A stretch of DNA of 46,350 nt from a virus, in the IMG/VR virus record IMGVR_UViG_3300045971_000364, positions 1 to 46,350 of that record; one strand, 5' to 3'. How positions within the stretch are numbered: the stretch's first letter is position 1; each line of letters begins with the position of its first letter. A program made the position numbers and the translations under genes. Below, in pieces: positions 45,023-46,350 of this stretch. The notes under the pieces were generated by a model. That model was given only the letters and a program-made list of their open reading frames with translations. It was not told the DNA's origin and did not search any database.

Positions 45023-46051
45023 TTACCCGATGTCATCCCAGTCCTGATCGTGATCATCAGCCGGGTAACCATCTTTGACACGATCATTGGTGTCGTTGCG
45101 TTGACCGACGACTTGTTTGTTCCGGCGAGTTTCACGGCGATACTCAGGATCAGCCTTTAGCTCGGTGCCATCGCCGTGACCTGTCAGCAGAGCATCAAGT
45201 GGGAACTGCTTCACCTGAGAGAATGGTTTGATTGGTTTCGTCACCACCTCGTCAGCTTCAGATATCCGATCGGGAGCAAACACCGTTCCGTTATTGGTAT
45301 TACGGTTGTATGATCCGACTATTTTTCTATCGGGGGTGCTGTTGTTGTAGGCAACGATGGTATCAACATAGCTTGCCTTCTTATTGAAAAACTTCACCTC
45401 AGGTCCGTGTTCTCTGCGAACTTGATTCATCCATGTACGAACCGATGGCATCCCAACATAACGATGATCAACTGCTTCATTGACAGCACCAGACAAATAC
45501 TTGTTGAAAATCTGTAGGATCTTGCCCTTTTTTTGACTACGAGGATACAGACCGTTGATCAACTCTTGCTTTCCAGCTGGATTCGCCTTGGCGAACAACG
45601 ACCGCACCTGACTACCTGAATAAATCTCAACACCACCAATGTCAAATACATGCTTCTTCGAAACGAAAACATAACCATGCTTGCCGAACGGTTCGCATTT
45701 GTTCAGCGCAACAAATGGCTGAAAGTATCCTGGGGTTCCGTCTTTTTTGGTGTATCCAACTGGGTCACGCTCTGAACGAACAAGGATGAAGATGTCAGTC
45801 TCAGGGTTGTACTTCTGAAGGACTTCTTTAGGATTGATTGGTGCTGCTACTTGTACGAACGGATCTGCCACTCCGGCTTGTTGAGCCAGAAACTTCTTGT
45901 CGTCAAAGGGGATAGGGCGCACCTTGGTGTCATTACTGGCAACAACATAAAGGTCAGCATCAGGAAAAGCATTCTTTGCCTGTAGGTAACTACTCATGTG
46001 CCCGGTATGAAACGGCTGGAAACCCCCACCATATATGACGACGACACTCAT
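45023..46051 (-). CDS. HxGH-motif nucleotidylyltransferase (NMN adenylyltransferase-like)
   Basis: A 342-residue protein. VVIYGGGFQPFHTGHMSSYL holds the HTGH signature of the cytidylyltransferase/NadM/NadR superfamily, and EIYSGSQVRSLFAK is the equivalent of the second (ISSTxxR) motif. The first ~190 residues are the enzyme; the last 150 are basic/polar and unassigned. Such enzymes make NAD, CDP-linked compounds or dephospho-CoA. NAD synthesis would fit a phage with a possible ART and Nudix hydrolase. ATG overlaps the upstream TAA. Confidence 0.85.
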   Translation of the reverse strand: MSVVVIYGGGFQPFHTGHMSSYLQAKNAFPDADLYVVASNDTKVRPIPFDDKKFLAQQAGVADPFVQVAAPINPKEVLQKYNPETDIFILVRSERDPVGYTKKDGTPGYFQPFVALNKCEPFGKHGYVFVSKKHVFDIGGVEIYSGSQVRSLFAKANPAGKQELINGLYPRSQKKGKILQIFNKYLSGAVNEAVDHRYVGMPSVRTWMNQVRREHGPEVKFFNKKASYVDTIVAYNNSTPDRKIVGSYNRNTNNGTVFAPDRISEADEVVTKPIKPFSQVKQFPLDALLTGHGDGTELKADPEYRRETRRNKQVVGQRNDTNDRVKDGYPADDHDQDWDDIG

Positions 46052-46350
46052 TAGTAGCTAAGCCTTACATATTGAACGGTGCCGGTGGCAAAGTCTTCAA
46101 CTTTAGCACGGACATACACGAAGTTTCCTTCGAGGTTTGAGTATGAACAGAGGGTGTTGTTGACATTGGCAGCGTTGTTTGCTGATACTGTCATCACATT
46201 GAACCAGTCATTCTCAGATGGTGCGCTTGCCAGTGTAGCCTGAATATTGAGGTTACCAGTGACTGCTGAAAAACTGTAGGTGAGTGTCTGTAGAGCGTGA
46301 TTGCCAAGATAGTACGATGCCGCGGGTTTTGAATCGCCGACCACGGTATA
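46051..46350 (-). CDS. Probable virion protein, 5' end beyond the window
   Basis: The frame is open to the right edge, so the GTG at 46344 is probably not the start. About 100 residues are visible. The segment NDWFNVMTVSANNAAN followed by LEGNFVYVRAKVEDFATGTV is beta-rich and recalls small structural or tail-associated proteins of T4-like phages. The stop overlaps the ATG of the nucleotidylyltransferase gene. Confidence 0.65.
   Translation of the reverse strand, partial: YTVVGDSKPAASYYLGNHALQTLTYSFSAVTGNLNIQATLASAPSENDWFNVMTVSANNAANVNNTLCSYSNLEGNFVYVRAKVEDFATGTVQYVRLSY

Noticed and set aside
1-46350. CRISPR array, insertion sequence or integrase/attachment site
   Set aside because: No regularly spaced repeats, transposase or integrase motifs were seen; the only repeats are within paralogous genes or promoters.

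Overview
The window is a stretch of a tailed, T4-like (myovirus-type) phage genome infecting a Gram-negative bacterium. Evidence for this is a family-B DNA polymerase next to a gp45-type sliding clamp, a T4-type 5' nuclease (RNase H/FEN), a T4 endonuclease V (DenV) homologue, T4-late-type ATAAATA promoter elements, and a large set of proteins whose N-termini resemble the T4 capsid-targeting sequence. Nearly everything lies on the minus strand in tightly overlapping (ATGA/TAATG) genes; the one clear plus-strand gene is the GP88-like gene at 9709-11055. I see no tRNA, rRNA, CRISPR array or insertion sequence. A free-standing GIY-YIG endonuclease is the only mobile element.

Layout. 1-9.6 kb: small early-type genes, mostly without a recognised function, plus a GNAT acetyltransferase, an exported Lys/Ala-rich protein and the T4-type 5' nuclease. 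They are served by very good sigma70-type promoters (several are exact TTGACA-N17-TATAAT). 9.7-11.1 kb: a plus-strand GP88-family gene with a capsid-tag-like N-terminus, flanked by two paralogous small genes. 11.0-20.2 kb: a 7-deazaguanine DNA-modification region with QueE, QueD, FolE, QueC and a DpdA-type transglycosylase, interspersed with DenV, a GIY-YIG endonuclease, a cupin, a SAM methyltransferase and small proteins. 20.2-23.9 kb: sliding clamp, DNA polymerase and a possible DsbA-like DNA-binding protein. 24.0-43.1 kb: a late-type region of about 15 genes whose products begin with a short shared tag, M(R/K)xxEF(L/I)xE-like, often carrying an (L/I)-x-E prohead-protease-type site. The tag is attached to unrelated domains: GNATs, a Nudix hydrolase, three kinase-like proteins, a HExxH metalloprotease, a gamma-glutamylcyclotransferase-like protein, three amidoligases, a GNAT-ParB fusion, a triple-domain GNAT protein, a possible ADP-ribosyltransferase and an 896-residue protein. 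A four-gene membrane-protein cassette sits inside this region. 43.1-46.35 kb: a nucleotidyltransferase, a glycosyltransferase, an HxGH nucleotidylyltransferase and the end of a probable virion protein.

How it fits together (inference). The que/folE/dpdA genes would make preQ0 and put it, or a derivative, into phage DNA, probably protecting it from restriction. The tagged proteins look like a payload packaged in the capsid and injected with the DNA, in the way T4 packages Alt and its internal proteins, but with an unusually broad enzyme repertoire. A second unusual feature is that several promoters, both sigma70-type and late-type, lie only 4-8 nt from start codons that lack Shine-Dalgarno sequences, suggesting leaderless mRNAs.
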